Source of the DNA: Diplonema papillatum
Lineage: Eukaryota; Euglenozoa; Diplonemea; Diplonemida; Diplonemidae
Assembly: GCA_030068145.1 (NCBI GenBank)
Contig: JAPJBO010000306.1
Span: 174,211 to 238,210 of the forward strand
Reading direction: 5' to 3'
DNA length: 64,000 nt
Below the pieces are notes generated by a model. The model made no database searches. It was not told where the DNA came from and saw nothing but the letters and a program-made list of their open reading frames with translations. This document shows positions 62,985 to 64,000 of this stretch, in pieces (positions within the stretch are counted from its first letter, which is position 1; every line of letters starts with the position of its first letter). Made by a program: the position numbers and the translations under genes.

Positions 62985-63120
62985 CACTAGGTGACCACCT
63001 TGATAGACAGCTCCAAGCAATTCGTTGAAGCTCCAGGGGATAGGGGTGGATCTGATAGACCAAGGCGCACCCGTGATAGACAGCGGCACACGCCAAGCGA
63101 CGCAGTTTTAGGGGGCAGGG
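62985..63120 (+). repeat. Dispersed repeat R8, two units
   Basis: TGATAGACAGCTCCAAGCAA and CTCCAGGGGATAGGGGTGGA come first, then TGATAGACAGCGGCACACGC and a partial second unit. Confidence 0.6.
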
Positions 63121-63435
63121 GTTTAAAAAAAAACCTCACAACAAGAACAAAAACGGGCACGGTGGGAAGGGGAATGGCGCAGGGGAAGGGAGAGGGTGTG
63201 TAGGAGCAAAGCCGACGTCTGACGTTGAAATGCGAACTGAATCAACCCCGATGAAGAGGCCGCGCGAACTGGCGACAGGCGCCACGCCGCCACCAAAGGC
63301 GCAGGCAGGGGAAGGCAGCTATTAGCGAGCGCCTCAGACCCGCCACGACCGACTGCAAACAACAGCTCACCCAGTGTTGCTCCTATCAACTCGAACCACG
63401 AATTTCTTCTACCTTACCTTCCGCAACCAAGCGTC

Positions 63436-64000
63436 ATGATCCCTACCTCGCCTGAGAGGCGACTTACTCTAGTGTCCTGCAATGCCTCCTCCAAGATGTG
63501 CCTGGAGCGTTTCTTCCGTCTCCTCCCCTCTGACGGTGAATGAGATTGGCCGTGAGCCCACAATATTTAGAGAGTATGCCTCGCGTGCCGGATGGCGCAC
63601 GGTTGTCATCGGAACCTGTCCGTATGCACATGAAAAGCCCATTGCCAGAACCGCGGTCCTCATACCCAACCAAACACCGCTGACGGCAGACTGGTGCGTG
63701 TCCGGATTTGGCGCTTGCAGTGCTGACCTACACTTGGCTGACGCGACGTTACGGGTGGTCAGCGTATACGTCCCGTGTAACAAGCGGGATCGTATGACCT
63801 TCCGTCTAGGCGAGTGGGTAGCCGGCCGCGCAAGGCAGTGCGCTTCTGATTACGTTGTTGTCGGGGATTTCAATCCCAGGACGACCCCGATGGTCGAGGC
63901 GAGGATGCGTACAGAGCCTGCCCGAGAACTTGTGCGGATGAGAACTACCTTCTCGAGGTCTAATGCAACCTCGTCGCTGGACCGGGCGTTCGTACCTCCG
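63436..64000 (+). mobile_element. Non-LTR retrotransposon, 5' part with APE-type endonuclease (runs off window)
   Basis: The main frame is open from 63473 to the window end and reads FREYASRAGWRTVVIG, RTAVLIPNQ, LRVVSVYVPCNKRDRM, then DYVVVGDFNPR and SSLDRAFV. These are the successive motifs of the apurinic-type endonuclease that nicks the target for LINE insertion, with GDFN as the hallmark. The start of the domain is in another frame: ATG 63436 gives ERRLTLVSCNASSKMCLERF and reaches a stop at 63541-63543. A +1 frame change near 63530 would join the two around the catalytic Glu (NEIGREP). The reverse transcriptase must lie beyond 64000. The frame change suggests a dead copy. Confidence 0.8.

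Larger units (their letters stand above)
62047..63435. other. 1.4-kb gap with repeats
   Basis: It contains an R11 copy (62640-62945) and an R8 copy (62985-63120). A downstream exon of the pentatricopeptide gene may lie at 62060-62400 but no frame is convincing. Confidence 0.45.

Noticed and set aside
1..64000. CRISPR array or prokaryotic defence island
   Set aside because: No spaced direct repeats with unique spacers. Introns, signal peptides and non-LTR elements show the DNA is eukaryotic.

Overview
This is nuclear DNA of a microbial eukaryote, most likely an alga or a related protist. Coding exons are GC-rich and are split by GT-AG introns of about 0.1 to 2.4 kb. Nothing looks like an operon. 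Repeats fill most of the rest. I cannot name the species. Every confident gene lies on the plus strand, and seven of the eight assigned splice acceptors read AG followed by G; both recall gene organisation reported in dinoflagellates and their relatives. All assigned donors are ordinary GT, so that link is only a hint.

Layout. 1-652: end of a type I membrane protein. 653-9892: repeats plus a decayed Cys/His-repeat gene. 9893-14809: four-exon armadillo-like gene whose last intron holds an antisense reverse transcriptase/RNase H relic. 17905-20467 and beyond: gene with a PsbP/Mog1-like repeat. 24604-25620: secreted poly(3-hydroxybutyrate) depolymerase of the circularly permuted type. 27569-28738: membrane prolyl 4-hydroxylase. 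33591-35958: secreted amidohydrolase. 39942-40840: PRL-type phosphatase. 47308-49119: membrane SGNH/PC-esterase-like protein. 51342-52064: membrane protein with an SH3/KOW-like and a ubiquitin-like domain. 52625-53104: thioredoxin. 60835-62046: pentatricopeptide-like protein. 63436-64000: start of a non-LTR retrotransposon endonuclease. The genes do not form one evident pathway; several are secreted or membrane-anchored.

Two things stand out. First, at least four genes are bordered by tandem, decayed copies of their own nearest end: the 3' end of the depolymerase, the 5' end of the hydroxylase, the 3' end of the SGNH gene and the 5' end of the ubiquitin-like gene. The depolymerase and hydroxylase copies together fill the gap between those two genes. 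Second, several unnamed mobile elements are visible. One is a 159-bp inverted-repeat element whose TA target duplication is shown by an empty copy of the same site elsewhere in the window. Another is a 2.1-kb region bounded by inverted repeats and holding a 16/32-bp minisatellite, a tRNA-like sequence and zinc-finger fragments. A third is a 1-kb foldback element. There are also about ten dispersed short repeat families, called R1 to R11 here.
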